The notes under the pieces: model-generated
Told to the model about the DNA's origin: nothing
Database searches by the model: none
What the model saw: the letters and a program-made list of their open reading frames with translations, nothing else
Shown here: piece after piece, positions 1-6,288 of the stretch
Layout: every line of letters starts with the position of its first letter
Numbering within the stretch: the stretch's first letter is position 1
Position numbers and translations under genes: made by a program
Origin: Clostridium sp. 28_12
GTDB taxonomy: Bacteria; Bacillota; Clostridia; TANB77; CAG-508
Reading direction: 5' to 3'
Length of the DNA stretch: 21,805 bases
Assembly: GCA_001916055.1 (NCBI GenBank)
Contig: MNRR01000042.1
Span: forward strand, 1-21,805

Positions 1-163
1 TAGTAGGATATGTAACCTGGTACTCAGTAGGTATTACTACCTGTAGGTTGGTGTGCAATATAGTTTTTGTTTGTCCTAATTTAACCTTATATTTAAATTT
101 TTTTAAAATGTCGGTTAAATCTTTATTAGCTTTTAAATTTGCAATTACTTTAAATTCAAGCAT
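1..163 (-). CDS. Hypothetical protein, N-terminal part only (runs off the window)
   Basis: An open minus-strand frame of 54 codons starts at the ATG whose A is at 163 and continues beyond position 1. A perfect AGGAGG lies nine bases upstream (about 172-177), so the start is well supported although the frame is short. The peptide begins MLEFKVIANLKANKDLTDIL and is rich in Lys, Leu, Thr and Val, with no signal peptide. I do not recognise the family. The gene lies downstream of tRNA-Gly on the same strand but is separated from it by a predicted terminator at 211-247, so it probably has its own promoter in the AT-rich stretch between 180 and 215. The rest of the protein would be needed to name it. 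Confidence 0.6.
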   Translation of the reverse strand, partial: MLEFKVIANLKANKDLTDILKKFKYKVKLGQTKTILHTNLQVVIPTEYQVTYPT

Positions 164-210
164 GAAAAAAGTCCTCCTTTCTGTGATAAGAGAACTTTTA
201 AAGTTTTATA

Positions 211-247
211 TAAAATAAAAACTCACGAATTTTTAAGTCCGTAAGTT
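211..247 (-). terminator. Rho-independent terminator after tRNA-Gly
   Basis: Read on the minus strand, AACTTACG (247-240) pairs with CGTGAGTT (227-220), giving an 8 bp stem with one G-U pair around a 12-base loop. A T-rich run (TTTTATTTTA) follows. It lies ten bases after the tRNA 3' end. Confidence 0.65.
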
Positions 248-256
248 GATTTCAAA

Positions 257-330
<74 letters not shown>

Positions 331-343
331 ATCATCTAATTTT

Positions 344-372
344 ATTTAACCACATTTTTCTAAATTTTTCAA
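344..372 (-). promoter_or_regulatory. Possible promoter of tRNA-Gly
   Basis: On the minus strand TTGAAA (372-367) is followed after exactly 17 bases by TTAAAT (349-344), about 14 bases upstream of the tRNA 5' end. The -10 matches the sigma-A consensus at only four of six positions. Confidence 0.4.
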
Positions 373-376
373 TACA

Positions 377-476
377 TTTGCACATTTTATTCCGCTTTTT
401 TTCCGTGCAATTTTGCACACTTGAGATCGCTTTTTTTCCGTGCATGCACAACTGAGATTGCTTTTCCTCCATGCAA
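377..476. repeat. Intergenic ~35 bp repeat cluster A (3 units)
   Basis: Three head-to-tail units lie at about 377-410, 411-444 and 445-476. Each begins (T)TTGCAC or TGCAC and ends near GTGCAA or TGCAA, with a shared core around GCTTTTTTTCCGTGCA. The third unit has diverged (core GCTTTTCCTCCATGCA). The same family recurs at 10669-10808, 15789-15854 and 19912-19981. The cluster fills the gap between the divergently oriented tRNA-Gly and cysE. Confidence 0.9.
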
Positions 477-527
477 AGTCACAAATTTTCACATTTATTA
501 ATATAATAGTATATAGGAAGTGATATT

Positions 528-1043
528 ATGTTTGAATATATCAAAGAACAAGTACAAACAGTAACAGAAAACGACCCATCAATAAGTAATCCATTAGAAG
601 CATTGCTTTGCCCCTCTTTTAAAGCTTTACTCTATTATAAATTGTCTCATTATTTCTACGAGCATAATCATTTACTCTTGGCAAGGTATATAAGTGAAAA
701 ATCAAAGAAAAAAACTGGAATTGAAATACATCCAGGAGCTAAAATTGGCAAAAGATTGTTTATAGACCATGGTACAGGAGTTGTTATTGGAGAAACTGCT
801 GTCGTTGGAAATGATGTTACCCTTTTTCATGGTGTTACTTTAGGTGGAACTGGAAAAGAAAAAGGAAAACGCCACCCTACGATTGGGAACAATGTTTTTA
901 TTGGCTCAGGTGCTAAGATTCTTGGTAATATTGTTATTGGAAATAATGTCAAAATCGGTGCTAATGCTGTTATTTTGAAAGACGTCCCTTCTAATGTAAC
1001 AATAGTAGGAGTTCCTGGTAAAATTGTAAAAACTTTATCTTAA
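528..1043 (+). CDS. cysE: Serine O-acetyltransferase (CysE)
   Basis: Transfers acetyl from acetyl-CoA to L-serine to give O-acetylserine, the first step of cysteine synthesis, in the cytoplasm. The 171-residue protein has a short helical N-terminus (about 1-60) followed by a left-handed beta-helix of hexapeptide repeats (about 64-165). Family signatures are present: D80-H81 in the FIDHGTGVVIGETAV stretch, H101 in LFHGVTLGGTG, and the closing VGVPGKIV. It is shorter than E. coli CysE (273 aa) and resembles the short Gram-positive forms that lack much of the N-terminal helical domain. ATG 528 is preceded by AGGAAGTGA at 515-523. TATAAT occurs at 502-507 without a convincing -35. No T-box or other leader is recognisable: the upstream space is occupied by repeat cluster A. 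The gene is convergent with the amylase, 27 bases away. A general hexapeptide acyltransferase is the only alternative and is less likely. Confidence 0.93.
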   Translation: MFEYIKEQVQTVTENDPSISNPLEALLCPSFKALLYYKLSHYFYEHNHLLLARYISEKSKKKTGIEIHPGAKIGKRLFIDHGTGVVIGETAVVGNDVTLFHGVTLGGTGKEKGKRHPTIGNNVFIGSGAKILGNIVIGNNVKIGANAVILKDVPSNVTIVGVPGKIVKTLS

Positions 1044-1070
1044 ACTCCTACTCTATTTCTATATATTTTC

Positions 1071-2513
1071 TTATTTTTTTACCCAAACTGAAACACTTCC
1101 ACCATTACAGTAAAAAATTCCATTTCCTTCATTATCCACATACACTGTCTCTTTTACGTTTCCTGTGTAATCATAGAATGTTGAATTTGCTAATCTACTA
1201 CCGACATTCATTGTTTTTCCACCACCTGGTCCATCACTCATAATTGTTACTAGTCCTGAGTTTGGATGCTCTTCATCTCCTGTTCTAATCCATGCAATAA
1301 CATCATGATGGTCAAAATAATCTATTTGCTCTCCATAAGCATATTGTTTTCTGATTTGCATCATATTATCTAACATTTCTTTTTTGGCACAAACATTCTG
1401 AGATGGTATTCCGTAATAATCTCCATAAAATACACATGGTAATCCATCTTTCCTAAGTAAAATCAATGCATAAGCTAATGGCTTGAACCAATCAGATATC
1501 CATGAAAACAATGCTTGTCCTGGTTCTGTATCATGATTGTCTACAAATGTTACAGCTAAACCAGGCATCTCTTTTACTAGTGTATTTTCAAATATTCTTG
1601 CAAAATCAAAGTTTCCGTTACAATTAGATGCTTCGTAAAAATTATAATGTAATGGTACATCAAATAATGGAATTGTTGAATCAGTATTGTTAATATATGA
1701 TTTTAATACATCTATATTTCTATTCCAATATTCCCCAACACATTGCAAATTTGGTCTTGATTCTTTCATGTTTCTTATCCAGTCTGCCATAAATCCTGAT
1801 TTTATGTGTTTTACTGCATCCAACCTAAAATTATCAACTCTTGTAAAATCTAAGTACCATTTTCCCCATTTATTTAATTCTTCCACAACTTCCGAATTAT
1901 TAAAATCTATATCTGCTCCCATTAAGTAATCATAATTTCCATTTTCTTCATCCACACTTTTATCCCAATGTTTTCCACTAAATCTGAATATTCCATTTTT
2001 TCTTCCACTTTCATCCCAATCTGTTCCATTAAAATGTTTATAATTCCATTTAAAGTCTGAATATTTGTTATTTCTCATTGGAAAATTATATATTGTCCAT
2101 GCTTTTATTTTAGTGGGCAATGTAGTATCTACATTTCTGTTTTGATATTCTTCTTCACTTGCATATACATTTTCTGCTTCATCTGCTCCTATTTTGTGAT
2201 TTAGTACTATATCTGCGTATACTTTTATATCATTTTCATGTAAATCCATTATTGCTTGCAAATATTCGTCCTTTGTACCATATTTAGTTTCTATGCTGCC
2301 TTTTTGATTGAATTCTCCTAAATCATATAAATCGTATACTGCATATCCTGCGTCATATTTACCACCTGCGCCTTTATATGCAGGCGGTAGCCATACATCT
2401 GTAATTCCAACTTTCTTTAATTCTTTTGCTTCTTGTGATACTTTTTGCCATAGTTTGTCCTCGGGTTTTAAGTACCATTCGAAATATTGCATTAGTATCC
2501 TGTTTTCTTTCAT
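1071..2513 (-). CDS. Cytoplasmic alpha-amylase (GH13, AmyS/AmyA type)
   Basis: Hydrolyses internal alpha-1,4-glucosidic bonds of starch, glycogen or maltodextrin. The start is placed at the ATG with A at 2513, giving MKENRILMQYFEWY. GAAAGGAAGG lies just upstream, and starting at 2564 would add 17 unlikely residues that overlap the promoter. The 480-residue protein shows all four GH13 regions: I, DIVLNH (101-106); II, FRLDAVKHI with nucleophile D232; III, VGEYW with acid/base E261; IV, FVDNHD with D328. The length equals that of mature liquefying Bacillus amylases. There is no signal peptide, so it should act inside the cell, as E. coli AmyA does, perhaps on stored glycogen or imported dextrins. 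That role is inferred. It is a single-gene unit with its own promoter at 2533-2564. Confidence 0.93.
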   Translation of the reverse strand: MKENRILMQYFEWYLKPEDKLWQKVSQEAKELKKVGITDVWLPPAYKGAGGKYDAGYAVYDLYDLGEFNQKGSIETKYGTKDEYLQAIMDLHENDIKVYADIVLNHKIGADEAENVYASEEEYQNRNVDTTLPTKIKAWTIYNFPMRNNKYSDFKWNYKHFNGTDWDESGRKNGIFRFSGKHWDKSVDEENGNYDYLMGADIDFNNSEVVEELNKWGKWYLDFTRVDNFRLDAVKHIKSGFMADWIRNMKESRPNLQCVGEYWNRNIDVLKSYINNTDSTIPLFDVPLHYNFYEASNCNGNFDFARIFENTLVKEMPGLAVTFVDNHDTEPGQALFSWISDWFKPLAYALILLRKDGLPCVFYGDYYGIPSQNVCAKKEMLDNMMQIRKQYAYGEQIDYFDHHDVIAWIRTGDEEHPNSGLVTIMSDGPGGGKTMNVGSRLANSTFYDYTGNVKETVYVDNEGNGIFYCNGGSVSVWVKK

Positions 2514-2532
2514 TTGTACCTTCCTTTCGGAT

Positions 2533-2564
2533 ATTATAGTATCATAACTACTCCTACTTTTCAA
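2533..2564 (-). promoter_or_regulatory. Sigma-A-type promoter of the alpha-amylase
   Basis: On the minus strand TTGAAA (2564-2559) is followed by TACTAT (2541-2536) at 17 bases, or by a perfect TATAAT (2538-2533) at 20 bases. It lies 20 bases upstream of the chosen ATG. No clear cre-like catabolite repression site was noticed. Confidence 0.55.
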
Positions 2565-2809
2565 GAGTTTCCTATAATGTTAATACGGAGCTATAAATTA
2601 GAATTACAGACGTAAAAAATTTGCTTAATATAACTTTTTTCATCTATTATCTCTATTAATATACTTCCTTAAATAACTTGATTTGTTTAAAGTACAGTAC
2701 AAATACTATATAACATTTTTTATATCAAAACAAACATAGTAAAATTTCACAATTATTTCATTTTTTTGCACATTATCATTAGTTAGTGCTCTACAATTAC
2801 GCATAATTT
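2565..2809. other. AT-rich intergenic stretch, nothing recognised
   Basis: Lies between the 3' end of spo0A and the amylase promoter. No ORF with a ribosome-binding site, no strong hairpin with a T run and no RNA gene was seen. TTTTTTTGCACATT near 2763-2776 resembles the left end of the dispersed repeat but has no right half. Confidence 0.4.
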
Positions 2810-3634
2810 CTATGCACTCTTTAGTTCCAAGCGTAATTTATCAGCAATCATTGCTATAAATTCGCTGTTGGTAGGTTTTCCTTTAGCTGCTGAAATTGTG
2901 TATCCAAATATATTTTCAACTACATCTTGTTGTCCTCTTCCCCATGCTACTTCTATTGCATGGCGTATTGCACGTTCTACACGTGACGGTGTTGTGGTAA
3001 ATTTATCTGCGATTTTTGGATATAAACTTTTAGTAATTTGATTAATAACATCAATATCATTTACAACCATAATAATTGCCTCACGTAAATACTGATATCC
3101 CTTTATATGTGCAGGCACACCAACTTCATGGATAACATTTGTGACTAAAGCTTCTAAATTATCCTCTTTCTTTGTTGCATCATTAGAGATTTCAATATAT
3201 TGTTGCTTAGGCATAGTTGATTCTTTTGAAATAAAATTGTTTTTTGGTTCTGGTTTATAATTTTTTAATTCTCTTATTCTCGTGATTAGTAATTCAATAT
3301 CAAAGGGTTTTACAACATAGTATTCTGCACCCAATTCTACTGCTCTTCTTGTTATTTTATCTTGACCAACTGCAGACAGCATTATACATATAGGTTTTTT
3401 GGGCATTTTTATCATGTTTAATTTTTCTAATACTCCTATTCCATCCAAATGCGGCATTATTACATCTAATAATACCACGTCAGGCATTAAATTAGATATC
3501 ATATCTAATGCCTCATTTCCATCTTTTGCTCTCCCAATTATCATCATATCTTCCTGATTTTTTAGATAAGTAGCTAATGTCATACTAAATTCTTGATTAT
3601 CATCTGCTATTAAAACTGTAATTTTTTCTCTCAT
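2810..3634 (-). CDS. spo0A: Spo0A, master response regulator of sporulation
   Basis: Phosphorylated transcription factor that commits the cell to sporulation and controls stationary-phase genes. The 274-residue protein has an N-terminal receiver domain (about 1-125): acidic pair D11/D12, phospho-acceptor D57 in VVLLDVIMP, the conserved Ser in IMLSAVGQ and the Lys in VVKPFD. A linker (about 126-155) is followed by the Spo0A C-terminal DNA-binding domain, with the diagnostic stretches IHEVGVPAHIKGYQYLREAI, TPSRVERAIRHAIEVAWGRG and KPTNSEFIAMIADKLRLE. ATG at 3634 follows AGGAGGAATAGCC. It has its own strong promoter at 3681-3709, separate from the flavoprotein/YigZ unit upstream. In Bacillus and many Clostridium species spo0A follows spoIVB. 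Here no spoIVB is adjacent. Confidence 0.97.
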   Translation of the reverse strand: MREKITVLIADDNQEFSMTLATYLKNQEDMMIIGRAKDGNEALDMISNLMPDVVLLDVIMPHLDGIGVLEKLNMIKMPKKPICIMLSAVGQDKITRRAVELGAEYYVVKPFDIELLITRIRELKNYKPEPKNNFISKESTMPKQQYIEISNDATKKEDNLEALVTNVIHEVGVPAHIKGYQYLREAIIMVVNDIDVINQITKSLYPKIADKFTTTPSRVERAIRHAIEVAWGRGQQDVVENIFGYTISAAKGKPTNSEFIAMIADKLRLELKSA

Positions 3635-3680
3635 GGCTATTCCTCCTAATTTTTTCTACTGTAAATTTTTTACATTTTTG

Positions 3681-3709
3681 ATTATAATACTTTAGAAAAA
3701 ATATTGCAA
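3681..3709 (-). promoter_or_regulatory. Sigma-A-type promoter of spo0A
   Basis: On the minus strand TTGCAA (3709-3704) is followed at exactly 17 bases by a perfect TATAAT (3686-3681), about 46 bases upstream of the spo0A ATG. No clear TGNCGAA Spo0A box was identified around it by eye, and no separate sigma-H promoter was seen. Confidence 0.7.
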
Positions 3710-3735
3710 TAGCTTTTATGGAATTTTTTTCCATT

Positions 3736-4380
3736 TCATTTACAATTTTCTACAAATTTATCTATACATTTTCTCTCGCCTTCACTAAAATTCTGGATAT
3801 TTAGCTTTTTATTTTTTATATCATCAATAATTTTTTCTTTTACACTTTCTTCCATTTCAATTTTCAATATAATATTATCCATATAGTCAATTTTTTTTAT
3901 ATTTATATTATTGTTTTTACAATAATACTTAAATTTTTCTAAGTTAGAATAGTCTAATTCAATAATCATCTCTCTCCCTATAACTTTTATGACTTTGGTA
4001 CTTTTTTCTATCGCCTGCTGAGTCACTTCTGAATATGCTCTTACTAATCCTCCTGTACCCAATAAAATTCCTCCAAAATATCTAGTAACAACAATAACTA
4101 AATTACACAAATTATTTTTTTGTAAAATATTAAGCATTGGGCCTCCTGCAGTACCAGAAGGCTCACCATCATCACTAGATTTTTCTATAATTTGTCCATT
4201 TTCGGCAACTCTATATGCTATACAATTATGTCTTGCATCATGATATTTCTTTTTTATATCTTTTATTCTATTTTCTGCTTCTTCAACACTTTCTACATGA
4301 AAAAGATTAGCTATAAATTTTGACTTTTTTTCTACTATCTCTGCAGTTTCATTTTTCAAAATTGTTATAAATTCTTCCAT
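3736..4380 (-). CDS. YigZ/YvyE family protein (IMPACT, UPF0029)
   Basis: The 214-residue protein belongs to the IMPACT/YigZ family. The UPF0029 N-terminal domain (about 15-125) carries the family signature: KKSKFIANL, DARHNCIAYRV, SSDDGEPSGTAGGPML, and VIVVTRYFGGILLGTGGLVRAYS. The C-terminal part (about 135-205) fits the ferredoxin-like DUF1949 domain. Eukaryotic IMPACT modulates Gcn2 signalling on ribosomes, but the bacterial role is not settled, so I do not assign one. It starts 24 bases after the stop of the upstream flavoprotein on the same strand and is most likely co-transcribed from the promoter at 5702-5730. The ribosome-binding site is modest (AAGGAATG, about 12 bases from ATG 4380). 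Confidence 0.9.
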   Translation of the reverse strand: MEEFITILKNETAEIVEKKSKFIANLFHVESVEEAENRIKDIKKKYHDARHNCIAYRVAENGQIIEKSSDDGEPSGTAGGPMLNILQKNNLCNLVIVVTRYFGGILLGTGGLVRAYSEVTQQAIEKSTKVIKVIGREMIIELDYSNLEKFKYYCKNNNINIKKIDYMDNIILKIEMEESVKEKIIDDIKNKKLNIQNFSEGERKCIDKFVENCK

Positions 4381-4404
4381 TGAAATACATTCCTTATCTA
4401 AATT

Positions 4405-5673
4405 TTAAACATTTATTCCAGCAGTATAGCCTGTTGAGTATGCTATTTGCAAGTTAAATCCACCTGTATATGCATCAACATCTATAATTTCTCCAGCAAA
4501 ATACAAGCCTTTTATTAATTTTGATTCCATTGTTTTGGGATTAATTTCTTTTGTGCTAATTCCACCACAAGTAATTATAGCTTCTTCTACTGGTCTGAAA
4601 TTTTTTATTGTTATTGTAAAATATTTTATTAATTGTACCAGATGTCTTCTTTCTTCTTTAGTTATTTCATTTACCATTTTATCTGGATTTATCCCTGATA
4701 GTTCTACTATTAATGGAATCATTTTTTGTGGTAATAATTTATCTAGACTATTTTTAAATTGTTTATTTTTAAATTCTTTAAAATCTCTTAATATTCTGTC
4801 ATCAAGATGTTCTTCTGTAAGTGCAGGTTTTAAGTCTATAGTTATTTTTATATATCTTTTTTTCAATAAATAGTCTATATCCTTGTACTTAGCTAAGTGA
4901 GCTGATCCACTTAATATTGTTGGACCTGATATTCTTGTTGGACCTGATATTCCAAAATGAGTAAACACCATTTCGCCAAAGTCTTCATATATTGTCTTTT
5001 TTCTATCTGTGTCTATAATTTTTATAGCAATATTTTTTAAACTTAATCCTTGTATTTTTTTACACTCTTCTTTTTCGTATACCTCTAATGGCACTAATGC
5101 AGGTTTTATTGGAATTATTGTATGTCCCAAATCTCTAGCAATTTTGTAACCATCACCTGTTGATCCTGTTAGTGGATAACTTTTTCCACCTGTTGCTAAT
5201 ATTATTTTGTCTGTTTGTATTATCTCTCTATTAGTTCTTACTCCTAATACTTCATTATTTTTAATTAATATTTTTTCTACTCTAGTTTCAAGTTTATATT
5301 TTATTTTTAATTCATCTATTCTTTTTTTAAAGCAATTTAGCACATCTATTGATTTATCTGTTACAGGAAATATTCTGTTTCCTCTTTCTTCTTTTACTTC
5401 TAGTCCTTGTTTTTTTAAGAATTCTATTATATCTGCATTGGTATAATTTTGAAATGCACTATATAAAAATTTACCATTCCCTGGTGTGTTTTTTATAAAT
5501 TCACTCATGTATAGTGAACTTGTTATATTACATCTTCCTTTTCCTGTTATTAATAATTTTTTTCCAAATGATGGCATCTTTTCTAATATCGTTACCTCAT
5601 TTCCATTTTCTGCTGCTGTTATTGCAGCCATCATTCCCGCAGGTCCTCCGCCTATTACTAATACTCTTGACAT
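4405..5673 (-). CDS. NAD(P)/FAD-dependent oxidoreductase, HI0933/YhiN/BaiN family
   Basis: Flavoprotein of the HI0933 family (E. coli YhiN; Clostridium scindens BaiN is a member implicated in bile-acid 7-dehydroxylation). The substrate here is unknown. The start is placed at the ATG with A at 5673 (MSRVLVIGG), with GAGAGGTGG five bases before it. The longer reading from GTG at 5682 would overlap that site. The 422-residue protein has the N-terminal Rossmann motif VIGGGPAGMMAAI, ILEKMPSFGKKLLITGKGRCNI, the internal ATGGKSYPLTGSTGDGYKIA, and the C-terminal FAGEIIDVDAYTGGFNLQIA closing the FAD site. Within the middle domain the usual GISGPT-ILS stretch reads GISGPT-RISGPT-ILS because of an in-frame 18 bp tandem duplication. 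It is the first gene of a two-gene unit with the YigZ homologue. Confidence 0.9.
   Translation of the reverse strand: MSRVLVIGGGPAGMMAAITAAENGNEVTILEKMPSFGKKLLITGKGRCNITSSLYMSEFIKNTPGNGKFLYSAFQNYTNADIIEFLKKQGLEVKEERGNRIFPVTDKSIDVLNCFKKRIDELKIKYKLETRVEKILIKNNEVLGVRTNREIIQTDKIILATGGKSYPLTGSTGDGYKIARDLGHTIIPIKPALVPLEVYEKEECKKIQGLSLKNIAIKIIDTDRKKTIYEDFGEMVFTHFGISGPTRISGPTILSGSAHLAKYKDIDYLLKKRYIKITIDLKPALTEEHLDDRILRDFKEFKNKQFKNSLDKLLPQKMIPLIVELSGINPDKMVNEITKEERRHLVQLIKYFTITIKNFRPVEEAIITCGGISTKEINPKTMESKLIKGLYFAGEIIDVDAYTGGFNLQIAYSTGYTAGINV
4921..4953 (-). repeat. In-frame 18 bp tandem duplication inside the flavoprotein gene
   Basis: The plus strand reads TGGACCTGATATTC at 4921-4934 and again at 4939-4952, an 18-base period. 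In the protein this gives GISGPT then RISGPT, six extra residues relative to the single ISGP motif known for this family. Confidence 0.75.
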
Positions 5674-5701
5674 TACTGCCACCTCTCTTTCTTGTTATTA
5701 T

Positions 5702-5730
5702 ATATTATCAAATTTTGAAAATTTTTGCAA
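5702..5730 (-). promoter_or_regulatory. Probable promoter of the flavoprotein-YigZ unit
   Basis: On the minus strand TTGCAA (5730-5725) is followed at 17 bases by TAATAT (5707-5702), about 29 bases upstream of the chosen ATG. A TATAAT also occurs a few bases further on. Confidence 0.5.
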
Positions 5731-5824
5731 TAGTTAAGAATTTTGGATTAACAGTTAATGAATTACAATCATTTATTACGTTTAATATATCAGAATCTAC
5801 TGCTTCATTTATAACTTTAAGCAT
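5708..5824 (-). other. Possible 38-residue ORF or gene remnant between terminator and promoter
   Basis: The minus-strand frame from ATG (A at 5824) to TGA (5708) encodes MLKVINEAVDSDILNVINDC and onward to LTIAKIFKI. The frame stays protein-like upstream of the ATG (NAIEPEF). There is no ribosome-binding site, and the stop overlaps the promoter of the downstream flavoprotein. The plus strand of the same stretch is also open. It could be a decayed gene tail or chance. I do not recognise it. Confidence 0.2.
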
Positions 5825-5858
5825 AAATTCAGGCTCTATTGCATTAGTTGTAAAGCAA

Positions 5859-5903
5859 AAAAACTCTGTAAAGTACTGATTTATCAGTATTTCAGAGTTT
5901 TTA
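5859..5903 (-). terminator. Rho-independent terminator of the tRNA-His/tRNA-Gln unit
   Basis: On the minus strand AAACTCTG pairs with CAGAGTTT, and inside it TACTGAT pairs with ATCAGTA. Together they form a long interrupted hairpin followed by TTTTTTT. It starts five bases after the end of tRNA-Gln. Confidence 0.85.
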
Positions 5904-5907
5904 TTTT

Positions 5908-5982
5908 TGGTTGGGCTGGCTAGATTCGAACTAGCGCATGCCAGAGTCAAAGTCTGGTGCCTTACCGCTTGGCTACAGCCCA
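5908..5982 (-). tRNA. tRNA-Gln(UUG)
   Basis: The acceptor stem is TGGGCTG/CAGCCCA, with discriminator A and encoded CCA. The anticodon stem-loop is CCAGA-CTTTGAC-TCTGG (anticodon TTG) and the T arm is GCTAG-TTCGAAT-CTAGC. It is co-oriented with tRNA-His, 17 bases downstream of it. Confidence 0.95.
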
Positions 5983-5999
5983 ATATAAAATTAAAAGTA

Positions 6000-6077
6000 T
6001 GGGGTGGAAGATGGGACTCGAACCCACGGTCTCCAGTGCCACAAACTGGCGCGTTAACCAACTACGCTACATCCACC
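6000..6077 (-). tRNA. tRNA-His(GUG)
   Basis: The anticodon stem-loop is CCAGT-TTGTGGC-ACTGG (anticodon GTG). The T arm is GTGGG-TTCGAGT-CCCAT, and CCA is encoded at 6002-6000. The acceptor stem carries the extra 5' G (6077) opposite the discriminator C (6003) that is specific to histidine tRNAs. There is one T-T mismatch at pair 6-67. It is first in the two-tRNA unit. Confidence 0.94.
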
Positions 6078-6108
6078 ATCTTGTAGCTCATTTGTGAGCA
6101 CATTACAT

Positions 6109-6137
6109 ATTTTAATATGATTTTTACAATTTGTCAA
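6109..6137 (-). promoter_or_regulatory. Promoter of the tRNA-His/tRNA-Gln unit
   Basis: On the minus strand a perfect TTGACA (6137-6132), a 17-base spacer and TAAAAT (6114-6109) lie about 31 bases upstream of tRNA-His. Confidence 0.8.
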
Positions 6138-6198
6138 GTTTTTTTAGTGAATTTCTTTAAATTTTGTTATAAATATATTTTAAACATAGAATGGAGCA

Positions 6199-6235
6199 AA
6201 AACTGAGGTAGAAACTTATAAAGATTTCTACCTCA
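6199..6235 (-). terminator. Rho-independent terminator of the Lys/Ala-rich protein gene
   Basis: TGAGGTAGAAA (6204-6214) and TTTCTACCTCA (6225-6235) form a perfect 11 bp stem with a 10-base loop. On the minus strand it is followed by GTTTTTGC. It lies 54 bases past the stop codon at 6289. Confidence 0.85.
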
Positions 6236-6288
6236 ACTATTGATATATAGCCAATTCATATTCAATATTTCTAGCTATATTCTTATAT

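Noticed and set aside
5514..5879. Plus-strand ORF running out of the flavoprotein region into the tRNA terminator
   Set aside because: Its first half is the antisense of the flavoprotein, it has no Shine-Dalgarno, and it ends inside the tRNA-Gln terminator hairpin.
5708..6061. 117-residue minus ORF spanning the tRNA pair
   Set aside because: Most of it is a translation of tRNA-His and tRNA-Gln. Only the last ~38 codons could mean anything, and they are listed separately with low confidence.
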